NCBI GenBank assembly: GCA_045119835.1
Contig: JBGVED010000014.1
Span: 1 to 64,000, forward strand
Direction: 5' to 3'
DNA length: 64,000 nucleotides
Source of the DNA: CALVUJ01 sp045119835
GTDB lineage: Bacteria; Bacillota_I; Bacilli_A; RFN20; DUOF01
Both the position numbers and the translations under genes were made by a program. Shown piece by piece: positions 53,889 through 61,942 of this stretch. How positions within the stretch are numbered: position 1 is the first letter of the stretch; each line of letters starts with the position of its first letter. The notes beneath the pieces are model-generated. The model saw nothing but the letters and a program-made list of their open reading frames with translations, was not told where the DNA came from and did not search any database.

Positions 53889-55649
53889 TTCTAATATAGC
53901 TTTAATTCTTCTAACTCCTGCACTACTAGCTTCTTCTTTAGTTATTTTAAACTTCCCTAATTCTTTAGTGTTACTAACATGTGGTCCTCCACATAACTCA
54001 ATAGAAACATCTCCTATTTTATATACAGTAACTACATCGCCATACTTATCAATAAACATAGCTTCTGCACCAGTTTTAAGTGCATCTTCTTTGCTCATTT
54101 CAAGTCTTTCTACATTAATTCCTTCTTCAATATATTTATTCACCAAATCTTGTGCTTCTTTAACTTGCTCAGGAGTCATCTTAGCATCATGAGAGAAATC
54201 AAATCTCATTCTCTCAGCAGTGATATTACTACCCTTTTGATGAACGTGATCACCTAGAACAACTTTTAAAGCAGCATTTAGTAAGTGAGTAGCTGTATGA
54301 TACTTAGTTTCACTGTCTCCAGTAGCAGCTAAACCGCCTTTAAATTTACCAGCAGCACCTGCTCTAGATTTTTCTTGATGCTCTTTAAACTTAGCTCTAA
54401 ATCCTTCTTCATCTACTTTTATGTTCTTCTCACTAGCTAACTCAATTGTTAACTCAATTGGAAAACCATAAGTATCATATAATTTAAAAGCATTAGTAGC
54501 ATCAATAATATCACCACTTAATCTAGAAACAATCTTATCAAACTCTCTTAAACCAGTTTCTAAAGACCTAGCAAATTTAGTCTTTTCTACCTTTAATGCT
54601 TCAAGAACTATACTTTCATTTCTTTCTAATTCTTTATAAGTGTTTTTATACTTATCAATAAACATCTTTGCTATTATTTGATCAAAATCACTATTAATAT
54701 CGATATTTAATTTTCTAGCATGTCTAATAGCACGTCTTATAAGTCTTCTTACAATATAACCTTGATCTGTATTACTAGGTTTAATACCTGCATCATCACC
54801 ACAAATAATAACAGCACTTCTATAATGATCCGCAATAATTCTCATACTAGCCTTATTTTCCTCATTTTTATAAGACATTCCTGATATTTCTTCAATCTTC
54901 TCAATAACATCTTTAAATATAGAAGTCAAATAGTTATCATCTACATTTTCTAAAGTAGCAGTAACTCTCTCTACTCCCATACCGGTATCTACATTTTTAT
55001 TCTTTAATGGTTCAAATACATCTCCCTCTAAATGATTATATTGCATAAAAACATTATTCCAAATTTCAACCCATCTTTTATCGCTTGGATCAAATACTTT
55101 AGGAGCCTCTTCATCACTTCTCCAATAAAAAATTTCTGTATCAGGACCACAAGGACCAAGCATTTCTATATTTGGCCACCAGTTATCATCTTCACCTAAA
55201 TATGCAATTCTATCTTCACTAACACCTAAACTTTTCCAAATAGATGCACTTTCCTCATCTCTTGCTACGATATCATTTCCTCTAAAAACAGTAACAGCTA
55301 ATTTATCTACAGGAATCTCTAATACTTTAGTTAATAATTCAAAACTCCAACTAATAGACTCTTTCTTAAAATAATCACCCAAAGACCAGTTACCTAACAT
55401 CTCAAAAAATGTATGATGATAACTATCACCAACTGAATCCAAATCATTAGTTCTTACACATTTTTGAACATCTGTAAGTCTTGTTCCTTGAGGATGTGGT
55501 TGACCTTTTAAATAAGGAATTAAAGGTTGCATACCCGCTGTATTAAATAGACAAGTAGGATCATTTTCAGGAATAACAGATGCTGAAGGGATCACTACAT
55601 GACCTTTACTTTCAAAAAACTTTAAATATTTCTCTTTTAAACCTAACAT
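53886..55649 (-). CDS. alaS: Alanyl-tRNA synthetase lacking the C-terminal domain
   Basis: Class II synthetase. The catalytic core is intact (FNTAGMQPLIPYLKG; HHTFFEMLGNWSLGDYFKKE), as are the editing-domain zinc motifs HTATHLLNAAL and CGGPHVSNT. The protein stops at 587 residues, just after the editing domain, while common AlaRS have about 870 residues with a coiled coil and DHHA1/C-Ala domain. The end is clean, with a stop inside a terminator, so this is a stable short form rather than a recent frameshift. A second alaS elsewhere is possible. Confidence 0.93.
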   Translation of the reverse strand: MLGLKEKYLKFFESKGHVVIPSASVIPENDPTCLFNTAGMQPLIPYLKGQPHPQGTRLTDVQKCVRTNDLDSVGDSYHHTFFEMLGNWSLGDYFKKESISWSFELLTKVLEIPVDKLAVTVFRGNDIVARDEESASIWKSLGVSEDRIAYLGEDDNWWPNIEMLGPCGPDTEIFYWRSDEEAPKVFDPSDKRWVEIWNNVFMQYNHLEGDVFEPLKNKNVDTGMGVERVTATLENVDDNYLTSIFKDVIEKIEEISGMSYKNEENKASMRIIADHYRSAVIICGDDAGIKPSNTDQGYIVRRLIRRAIRHARKLNIDINSDFDQIIAKMFIDKYKNTYKELERNESIVLEALKVEKTKFARSLETGLREFDKIVSRLSGDIIDATNAFKLYDTYGFPIELTIELASEKNIKVDEEGFRAKFKEHQEKSRAGAAGKFKGGLAATGDSETKYHTATHLLNAALKVVLGDHVHQKGSNITAERMRFDFSHDAKMTPEQVKEAQDLVNKYIEEGINVERLEMSKEDALKTGAEAMFIDKYGDVVTVYKIGDVSIELCGGPHVSNTKELGKFKITKEEASSAGVRRIKAILE

Positions 55650-55744
55650 ATTTATGCCCCATTTCTTTTACCCATTAATCTTATCAATAACTTAAAAACA
55701 AGTCAATTACTAATAACTTTAATAAAGTTATTTTAAATATTAAA

Positions 55745-56179
55745 TTAAACAAAATCCTCTTCAGTTAATACCTTTATACCCTTTTCTAATAACAATCTAG
55801 TAAAAACACCATTTCCATCTACCTTAGTACCATCAAACTTACCATTATAAATTTGTTTAACACCACAACTAGGACTTTTCTCTTTTAAAATGGCCACTTT
55901 AACATTATTTGCTATTGCTCTATTTAAAGCAATCTGCGCTCCTTTAGTAAAATATGAAGTAACATCTTCTCCCTTTTCATTTATTACCTTTAAATCTTTT
56001 TCATTAACTAATATTTCACTTTTAAGTCTAGGAGTATCCATCCCTCCCATTACTTCAGGACACACTAAAATAACTTCTTTATCCTTCAAATATTCAATTA
56101 TCTTTTCATTTTTATTATTACCGCCATTATATTTACAGTTATTACCAACTAAACAAGCGCTAACTAGCACCTTCTCCAT
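55745..56179 (-). CDS. DUF523 family protein
   Basis: A 144-residue cysteine-rich protein of the DUF523 family. It starts VLVSACLVGNNCKYNGGNN and has LVCPEVMGGMDTPR and ILKEKSPSCGVKQIYNGKF, three hallmark segments with conserved cysteines. Function is unknown; an iron-sulfur or metal role has been proposed from the cysteines. The ATG at 56179 has GGGGTG upstream. It follows the membrane protein gene and precedes alaS by 95 bases. Confidence 0.9.
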   Translation of the reverse strand: MEKVLVSACLVGNNCKYNGGNNKNEKIIEYLKDKEVILVCPEVMGGMDTPRLKSEILVNEKDLKVINEKGEDVTSYFTKGAQIALNRAIANNVKVAILKEKSPSCGVKQIYNGKFDGTKVDGNGVFTRLLLEKGIKVLTEEDFV

Positions 56180-56212
56180 AAAAATCACCCCTATTTCCCG
56201 AAAAATAAAAAT

Positions 56213-56812
56213 TTACACTTTCACTTTCCTATCTTTTTCTATCTTTTTTTCTAATACTTTAATTTCTTTACTAGAATCCACTTTATCTTCTATTATATCT
56301 TCACCTTTAACTTTTTTTATAAAATTACTTACTGTAGTAACAGGTCTTTTCAAATTATCTATATCCTTCCCCAAACCTGCTACTATAAGATCTTTTTTAT
56401 CTTCAAATATTTCTACAACCATTTCAAAAAGCAACTGAATCGCCCACATAATAATCATTAAAGTAGTTAAAACAATTGAAATAGGCGTAACATTTGTACT
56501 AGCGGTATATATACCATATACCATAACACCTATTGTAAATGTTTTCATAGAATACTTAATTATCTTATATGATCTTCTTACAATCTTTTTCAATTGTTTA
56601 TTGTCTTTATTACGAGTAAATAAATCAAATAAAAAATAAATTGCTAATGTGGATAGTAAGATTACATTAACAATAAAATTACCACTCTTTGAATAAATTG
56701 CATACCCTAAATAAATAAAAGTCAAAATAATTGAAGTATATTTAAAGATATTACAACATCTTCTTATATCTTCTATAACTATATCTATTGCTGCTCTTGT
56801 ATACTTAAACAT
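56213..56812 (-). CDS. Hypothetical membrane protein, 199 residues
   Basis: Four hydrophobic segments (about 24-42, 46-65, 90-106 and 112-130) lie between an N-terminal amphipathic stretch and a charged C-terminal tail rich in Lys, Glu and Asp that ends KKIEKDRKVKV. I recognise no family. It lies 33 bases upstream of the DUF523 gene and behind the thrS terminator. Confidence 0.7.
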   Translation of the reverse strand: MFKYTRAAIDIVIEDIRRCCNIFKYTSIILTFIYLGYAIYSKSGNFIVNVILLSTLAIYFLFDLFTRNKDNKQLKKIVRRSYKIIKYSMKTFTIGVMVYGIYTASTNVTPISIVLTTLMIIMWAIQLLFEMVVEIFEDKKDLIVAGLGKDIDNLKRPVTTVSNFIKKVKGEDIIEDKVDSSKEIKVLEKKIEKDRKVKV

Positions 56813-56859
56813 TAATAACCACTCCTAATACAAATAATATTGTACTTATATTAAAGATA

Positions 56860-56886
56860 AAATAAAAGGGAAAGACAACCTTTCCC
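56860..56886 (-). terminator. Intrinsic terminator after thrS
   Basis: GGGAAAG, loop GTTGT, CTTTCCC, then TTTTATTTT on the minus strand. Confidence 0.75.
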
Positions 56887-56892
56887 CAAATA

Positions 56893-58635
56893 TTAAATAT
56901 TATAAGATTTATTCTTGATAGACTCTTTTACCTTAGAAATAAATTCTTCCTTACTGCAAGTAACTGTATCTTTACTTCCATGCAATCTATAACTTACTAA
57001 ATTATTATTTTTCTCATTATCGCCAATTATAAGAGTTAAAGGAACTTTTTTAGTTTGAGATTCCCTCATCTTATAAGACAATTTTTCTTCTCTATCATCA
57101 AGTTTAACTCTAATATCATTATTTTTAATTTTTTCTAAAAGTTCTTTAGCATATTCTAAATGATATTCATTATTTACAGGAATTATATTTACTTGAACTG
57201 GAGATAACCAAAGTGGAAATGCTCCTGCATAATGTTCAATTAATACTCCCATAAATCTTTCAATAGAACCAAATATTACTCTATGTAACATAATAGGTCT
57301 TTTCTTACTACCATCAGCATCAACATAAGTTAAATCAAATCTTTCTGGTAAGTTCATATCAAGTTGAATAGTACCACATTGCCATTCTCTTCCAATTGAA
57401 TCTTTTATATGGAAATCTAGTTTAGGCCCATAGAAAGCACCATCTCCAGGATTAACTTTAAACTCTCTATTTGCTTTCTTACAAGCAGAAGCAAGTGCCG
57501 CTTCACTCTTTTCCCAAACTTCTAATGAACCAATATACTTTTCTTCTGGTCTAGTAGATAATTCTATTGTAAATTCTAGATTGAATACAGCATAGAATCT
57601 TTCAATAAATCTAATAAGTCTTACTACTTCTTCTTCAATTTGATCTTCTCTCATAAAAATATGAGCATCATCTTGAGTAAAAGTTCTAACTCTAAATAAA
57701 CCACTTAAAGCTCCACTTGCTTCATGTCTATGAACAAGTCCTAATTCACCACATCTAATAGGAAAATCTTTATAAGAATGTAAACTATTTTTATATACTA
57801 GCATTCCTCCAGGACAGTTCATTGGCTTAATAGCAAATAACTTTTCATCTATCTCACTAGTATACATATTTTCTCTATAATTTGCCCAGTGTCCACTAGT
57901 CTCCCATAATTCTTGATTCAACATAATTGGAGTTTTAATAAATTCATATCCTTCTTTTTCATGCTCTTTATACCAAAAATTCTCTAATTCATTACGAATA
58001 ATCATTCCATTTGGCAAAAAGAAAGGAAAACCAGGACCATATTCACTAATCATAAATAAATCTAATTCTTTACCAATCTTTCTATGATCTCTTTTCTTAG
58101 CTTCTTCAAGCATATTTAAATGAGCACTTAAAGCTTCCTCGTTATCAAAACAAATACCATAAACTCTTGTTAACATCTTATTTTTAGAATCACCTTTAAA
58201 ATAAGCTCCATTAACTTTTAACAACTTATAATATTTGATTTCTTTAACAGTCTCAACATGAGGACCTCTACATAAATCTGTAAAATCTCCTTGAGAATAA
58301 CAAGTAATAACAGCATTATCTTCCATATTATTAATTAAATCTACTTTATACTCATCTTCTTTAAACATACTTAAAGCTTCTTCTTTACTTAATTCTCTTC
58401 TTACAATTCTTTTACCATCTTTAGAAATCTTTTTCATTTCTCTTTCTATTTTTTCTAAATCTTCTTCTTTAATTACTTCTTCACCTAAATCCATATCATA
58501 ATAGAAGCCACCTTCAATTACAGGACCTACCCAAAACTTAGCATTTGGATATAAATGCTTTACAGCTTGCGCTAATAAATGCGCACAACTATGATTTAAA
58601 ATACTTAAACTTTCATTTTCCTTAATATTAATCAT
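56893..58635 (-). CDS. thrS: Threonyl-tRNA synthetase without TGS domain
   Basis: A class II synthetase of 580 residues. It begins almost at the editing domain (NHSCAHLLAQAV carries the HxxxH motif; CRGPHVETV follows), so the N-terminal TGS domain of usual ThrRS (about 640 residues) is missing. The catalytic core is complete (FAIKPMNCPGGM, VRTFTQDDAHIF, QCGTIQLDMNLPERFDL) with an anticodon-binding domain. The start overlaps the stop of the nucleotidyltransferase gene, and both genes lie behind a Thr-type T-box. Confidence 0.95.
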   Translation of the reverse strand: MINIKENESLSILNHSCAHLLAQAVKHLYPNAKFWVGPVIEGGFYYDMDLGEEVIKEEDLEKIEREMKKISKDGKRIVRRELSKEEALSMFKEDEYKVDLINNMEDNAVITCYSQGDFTDLCRGPHVETVKEIKYYKLLKVNGAYFKGDSKNKMLTRVYGICFDNEEALSAHLNMLEEAKKRDHRKIGKELDLFMISEYGPGFPFFLPNGMIIRNELENFWYKEHEKEGYEFIKTPIMLNQELWETSGHWANYRENMYTSEIDEKLFAIKPMNCPGGMLVYKNSLHSYKDFPIRCGELGLVHRHEASGALSGLFRVRTFTQDDAHIFMREDQIEEEVVRLIRFIERFYAVFNLEFTIELSTRPEEKYIGSLEVWEKSEAALASACKKANREFKVNPGDGAFYGPKLDFHIKDSIGREWQCGTIQLDMNLPERFDLTYVDADGSKKRPIMLHRVIFGSIERFMGVLIEHYAGAFPLWLSPVQVNIIPVNNEYHLEYAKELLEKIKNNDIRVKLDDREEKLSYKMRESQTKKVPLTLIIGDNEKNNNLVSYRLHGSKDTVTCSKEEFISKVKESIKNKSYNI

Positions 58636-59396
58636 TTAACCTCACTCCTTAACACAAATTTATTAATATCAAATCCACCACTAATTTCCATAACATAGTT
58701 ATAAAATTCAGTAATATTTTCCATCATTTTTTCTCTAGTATCCATTACCATACTCTTCCTAATAAGAGAGGTATCATACTCATCATAAAACTTACTAATT
58801 CCATAATTATCCCTAAATAACTTACTATCTAGCAATTTATCTAGTTTAGTAAGAGAAAATTCTCTTAATTTTTTAACCTTACCATGTAATGTAATTAGTT
58901 TCTTATATAACTCATAATACGCCAAATAAAAACTATCTCTTTTTTCATAATAAATAACTTTTAATTCATCATATTTATCCCAACAACCATATTTACCACT
59001 TAAAAGTTCAAATTCAGATATTTCTCTAACCTCACTTTTAACTGCCTCAGTTGCCTTATCCTTAAGTTTTTTTACTTCCCCATTCCTATCGCTAACAATT
59101 TTACCTTGTGCAAACATTGCTATAGTATGATGCTCAACCTCATTAGCCTCTTCAATACAATATTGCTCATATTTGTTAACAGGATTAGCAAAATACTCAA
59201 TTAAAAAACCATCAATTTCTAAATTTCCTCTTTCTCTCCAAACGTTACCTCTTTTTAAAACAATATGAACATCTATATCACTAAATTCATTATTATTTCC
59301 AGATACAAAACTACCACATGCTATAGCACCTTCATAATAATCTTCTTTTTCATATCTTTCCAAAAATTTGTTTAAAGTCTTTTCCCATTTTTCCAT
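58632..59396 (-). CDS. Nucleotidyltransferase-domain protein in the thrS operon
   Basis: A 254-residue protein with a pol-beta-type nucleotidyltransferase core: GAIACGSFVSGNNNEFSDIDVHIV holds the GS motif and the two metal Asp residues, and the later IDGFLIEYF could supply the third acidic residue. The C-terminal half is helical. Such proteins include aminoglycoside-modifying and tRNA-acting enzymes; substrate unknown. It is the first gene behind the T-box and overlaps thrS, so threonine limitation should induce both. Confidence 0.8.
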   Translation of the reverse strand: MEKWEKTLNKFLERYEKEDYYEGAIACGSFVSGNNNEFSDIDVHIVLKRGNVWRERGNLEIDGFLIEYFANPVNKYEQYCIEEANEVEHHTIAMFAQGKIVSDRNGEVKKLKDKATEAVKSEVREISEFELLSGKYGCWDKYDELKVIYYEKRDSFYLAYYELYKKLITLHGKVKKLREFSLTKLDKLLDSKLFRDNYGISKFYDEYDTSLIRKSMVMDTREKMMENITEFYNYVMEISGGFDINKFVLRSEVK

Positions 59397-59418
59397 TACC
59401 ATCACCTCACTAACAAAT

Positions 59419-59448
59419 AAAAAAAGTCCCTATTAAAACAATAGGAAC
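59419..59448 (-). terminator. T-box terminator
   Basis: A 9-bp stem (GTTCCTATT/AATAGGGAC, one T-G pair) with a GTTTT loop, followed by T7 on the minus strand. Confidence 0.88.
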
Positions 59449-59656
59449 TCTTTGATTTTATACAAAACCCTAAAAAAGAGCGGTACCATCCTAATTCATA
59501 GATTTCTCTATGCCCTCAATTCTTTTAACGCAAGTTTACGCTACTCCATTACAGGTAGAACTCCTAGGTAGTAACTATATATCTTCCTTATTAGTTTGCA
59601 CCAACCACTAACTCTCTACAAATTCCAATATATAATCATGTCCTAATCAACATTTT
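59419..59656 (-). promoter_or_regulatory. T-box riboswitch, threonine type
   Basis: The leader has the T-box sequence AGGATGGTACCGC (59480-59492), a Stem I with AGAGAG and GGTTGGTG elements, and a terminator. The lower Stem I pairs TAGGAC with GTTCTA; the specifier loop between reads ACTACC, so the codon is ACU (followed by A) or ACC, both Thr. This agrees with thrS downstream. Uncharged tRNA-Thr should stabilise the antiterminator. Confidence 0.93.
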
Positions 59657-59662
59657 GAGATT

Positions 59663-59690
59663 ATTATACAACATTATATTTATAAATCAA
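59663..59690 (-). promoter_or_regulatory. Promoter of the T-box/thrS operon
   Basis: TTGATT (59685-59690), a 16-base spacer and a perfect TATAAT (59663-59668). Confidence 0.65.
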
Positions 59691-59707
59691 GAGGCAACCC
59701 CTTTTTT

Positions 59708-60115
59708 TTAAAAATATGATTTGTACAAAAAAACTATAATGTCAATACACATAACTATTTCAAACAAAATAACTAAACCACTAAAAAAACTATTTATAAA
59801 AATAGCAATATTTTTAAAAATCATAAAACATATTAATGCTAATAACAACCAATAAAAAGAAAATTTAATACATATTAAACCTTTATAATTTAAATAATTT
59901 TTCGAATAATCCCATAAAAGTATTTTCAATTTTCTAATAAAGATAATTTCGCAAATTAATTCAATAAAAGTAAGAAAAAACATAACTAAAATCATTTTTA
60001 ATATAATATGTAAAAGCAAAAGATAACACATATAACAAATGACTAATCCAATTCCATACAATGGTAAATAAAAACCTCTAAATACTCCTGGTTTTATCCA
60101 TTTTTTAAAAAACAA
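59708..60115 (-). CDS. CmpB-type (PF06541-like) membrane protein, N-terminally short
   Basis: A 135-residue membrane protein with about four helices. RGFYLPLYGIGLVI, LWDYSKNYLNYKGLICIKF and a following helix match the putative type IV ABC-transporter family often called CmpB. The first helix of that family is missing: the frame opens just upstream and the only start is a TTG at 60115 with no good binding site. It could be a decayed gene. No terminator separates it from the T-box promoter. Confidence 0.5.
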   Translation of the reverse strand: MFFKKWIKPGVFRGFYLPLYGIGLVICYMCYLLLLHIILKMILVMFFLTFIELICEIIFIRKLKILLWDYSKNYLNYKGLICIKFSFYWLLLALICFMIFKNIAIFINSFFSGLVILFEIVMCIDIIVFLYKSYF

Positions 60116-60169
60116 CTTTCTATAAAATAGTTATTAAAAAAAACTACAGCACCAAAAAAATAAATAATG

Positions 60170-60203
60170 AAAAAGCATAGAATCACCACTATATTCTATG
60201 CTT
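60170..60203 (-). terminator. Intrinsic terminator after the 529-residue lipoprotein
   Basis: AAGCATAGAAT/ATTCTATGCTT with a nine-base loop, then TTT on the minus strand. Confidence 0.8.
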
Positions 60204-60232
60204 ATTAATAAAATAGGATACTAAACTTTAAA

Positions 60233-61822
60233 TTATCTTATATATTGTTGTGGAAACATGTTTATAACTGTTGAATCATAAGTATAAGATATATTGTATT
60301 CACTTACAGTTTGAAGAACTTTACCAGTTTTTACATATTCTTCTCCATCTAATTCTAATTCTTCATCGTTTGTAGTAACAACAAGTTTTTTCATTCCACT
60401 ATCGTTATACGTAATTTTTACAGAACCATTTCTTTCATATACTATAGGTTCTACACCATATGAATAACGCTCATCTTTTTCTACTATAAACCCTGTAAGA
60501 TTTAAAACAAGCTCTTTATCTTGATTAGCTTTAGTAATTATATCATAACTAAAATCACTATCTTCCACTTCAATACACTCCAAATATACATCTCTATCAA
60601 TATTAATCTCAGCAAAATCACCAATTAAATAACCAATTATTCTATGAATTACTGGAAGTCCACTTAAATATAATTGACCACGCATCTCTGCTACATCCTC
60701 TTTTGTATAATTTCCTAAACCATCACACCAAGTGTCGTTACCATCGCAAACATATGCATAAACTTCATCATCTACTATTTGATAGAATTGTCCCCATATT
60801 TCATCACCTTGTTCATTAAGATCTCCATGGTAAAAATATCCCTCATCTTCTTTATATGTTGTCATGGTATTCAATACACTTACTGAGCCATTTTCAGCAT
60901 CATAACCACTAACTTTCGTGATAGTATGAGTTGCTCCAATAGTATACTCATTTTTAAGACCTGAGCTACCAATAATATCAAAATATTCAACAACATCTTC
61001 AAGAATAGCATTTTCACCTAAATCAAAAGAATATTTAATATTATATACATCTGTTTTTTTAGTCTTCCAAGAAAATAAAGCCGTAGAATCCACAAATGTT
61101 CCATCTTCTTTTTTATCTTGCCTAGATTCAATATAATCCAAAATAATTTTGCTTACATATCCATCAGCAAAAGTAAATTCCATATCCATATCAATTTTTT
61201 GATAAGATTTAGTACTAGATAACTCCATTTCAACAATATAATCTTTTACACTAAATTTCAACACATTATTTTTATTATTTTTTGTTATTTCGTATTCATA
61301 TGTACCTTCAACTTCTACTTCTCCATCTGGATAAGCAAGTCCAAATAAATCTCCCATACTAGAAGCTGTAAAAACAGTAATTAAATTTGATATATTCCCA
61401 TATTGTTCATCAAATTCTTCTTGGCTTAAATTATGTAATCCATCCCATGAAGTATAATTCCTTAACCAAATTGAACCAGCATAATAAACTTCATTGGTAT
61501 CAGGATCTATACTTTTTGTCCATGTAGAAGCTCTTTTACCATCTTCAGAATCAAATAATGAATAAAAACCATCTTCACTTTTTGTATAATATGCTTTGCC
61601 TGTATAAGGCTCACTATCTTCATCAGATATAACTTGACTAGATCCAACATAGTCGATTGCATATTCAGTTTTACTATTACTATTTCTTAGTGCAGTAAAA
61701 AAATCTTCAAGTGTTGCTACATCATCATCTTTCAAAAATGAAAACAAGTCACAGCCTGTTGCAAATAATGAAGAAAAAGCCAAAGTAACAAGCATAAACA
61801 AATTAAAAATTCTTTTTTTCAT
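60233..61822 (-). CDS. Lipoprotein of unknown function, 529 residues
   Basis: A signal peptide with lipobox LFATGC (Cys about 24) and a mature part rich in Tyr, Asp, Glu and Ser, predicted mostly beta. Two halves look related: each has a segment of the form YAIDYVG...YYTKSEDGFY or YTIGATH...TYKEDEGYFYHG, followed by a YAGSIWLRN- or YAYVCDGND-like part, which suggests an internal duplication. It lacks collagen-like tracts, unlike the three other lipoproteins. The ATG 61822 follows GGGGG. Function unknown. Confidence 0.75.
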   Translation of the reverse strand: MKKRIFNLFMLVTLAFSSLFATGCDLFSFLKDDDVATLEDFFTALRNSNSKTEYAIDYVGSSQVISDEDSEPYTGKAYYTKSEDGFYSLFDSEDGKRASTWTKSIDPDTNEVYYAGSIWLRNYTSWDGLHNLSQEEFDEQYGNISNLITVFTASSMGDLFGLAYPDGEVEVEGTYEYEITKNNKNNVLKFSVKDYIVEMELSSTKSYQKIDMDMEFTFADGYVSKIILDYIESRQDKKEDGTFVDSTALFSWKTKKTDVYNIKYSFDLGENAILEDVVEYFDIIGSSGLKNEYTIGATHTITKVSGYDAENGSVSVLNTMTTYKEDEGYFYHGDLNEQGDEIWGQFYQIVDDEVYAYVCDGNDTWCDGLGNYTKEDVAEMRGQLYLSGLPVIHRIIGYLIGDFAEINIDRDVYLECIEVEDSDFSYDIITKANQDKELVLNLTGFIVEKDERYSYGVEPIVYERNGSVKITYNDSGMKKLVVTTNDEELELDGEEYVKTGKVLQTVSEYNISYTYDSTVINMFPQQYIR

Positions 61823-61895
61823 GTTAATCAATCCCCCTAACAATTAAATAATAACACAAACAAGACAATTAAAAATAGATTAGACAAAAAAAAAC

Positions 61896-61930
61896 AAAAA
61901 AAGCATAGTTAAATTGATTTAAAACTATGC
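61896..61930 (-). terminator. Intrinsic terminator after the helicase gene
   Basis: GCATAGTT/AACTATGC with a 12-base loop, followed by T7 on the minus strand. Confidence 0.85.
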
Positions 61931-61942
61931 CTTATCAACAAT

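Noticed and set aside
55890..56438. 182-codon plus-strand frame opposite the DUF523 and membrane-protein genes
   Set aside because: It is antisense to two well-supported genes, is Ser/Thr/Ile/Phe-rich as antisense frames of AT-rich genes are, and has no binding site or family resemblance.
60116..60170. Missing first helix of the CmpB-type protein in another frame (FIIYFF...)
   Set aside because: It arises from the T-rich tail of the preceding terminator and lacks the conserved Gly-Trp and Glu of the family's first helix.
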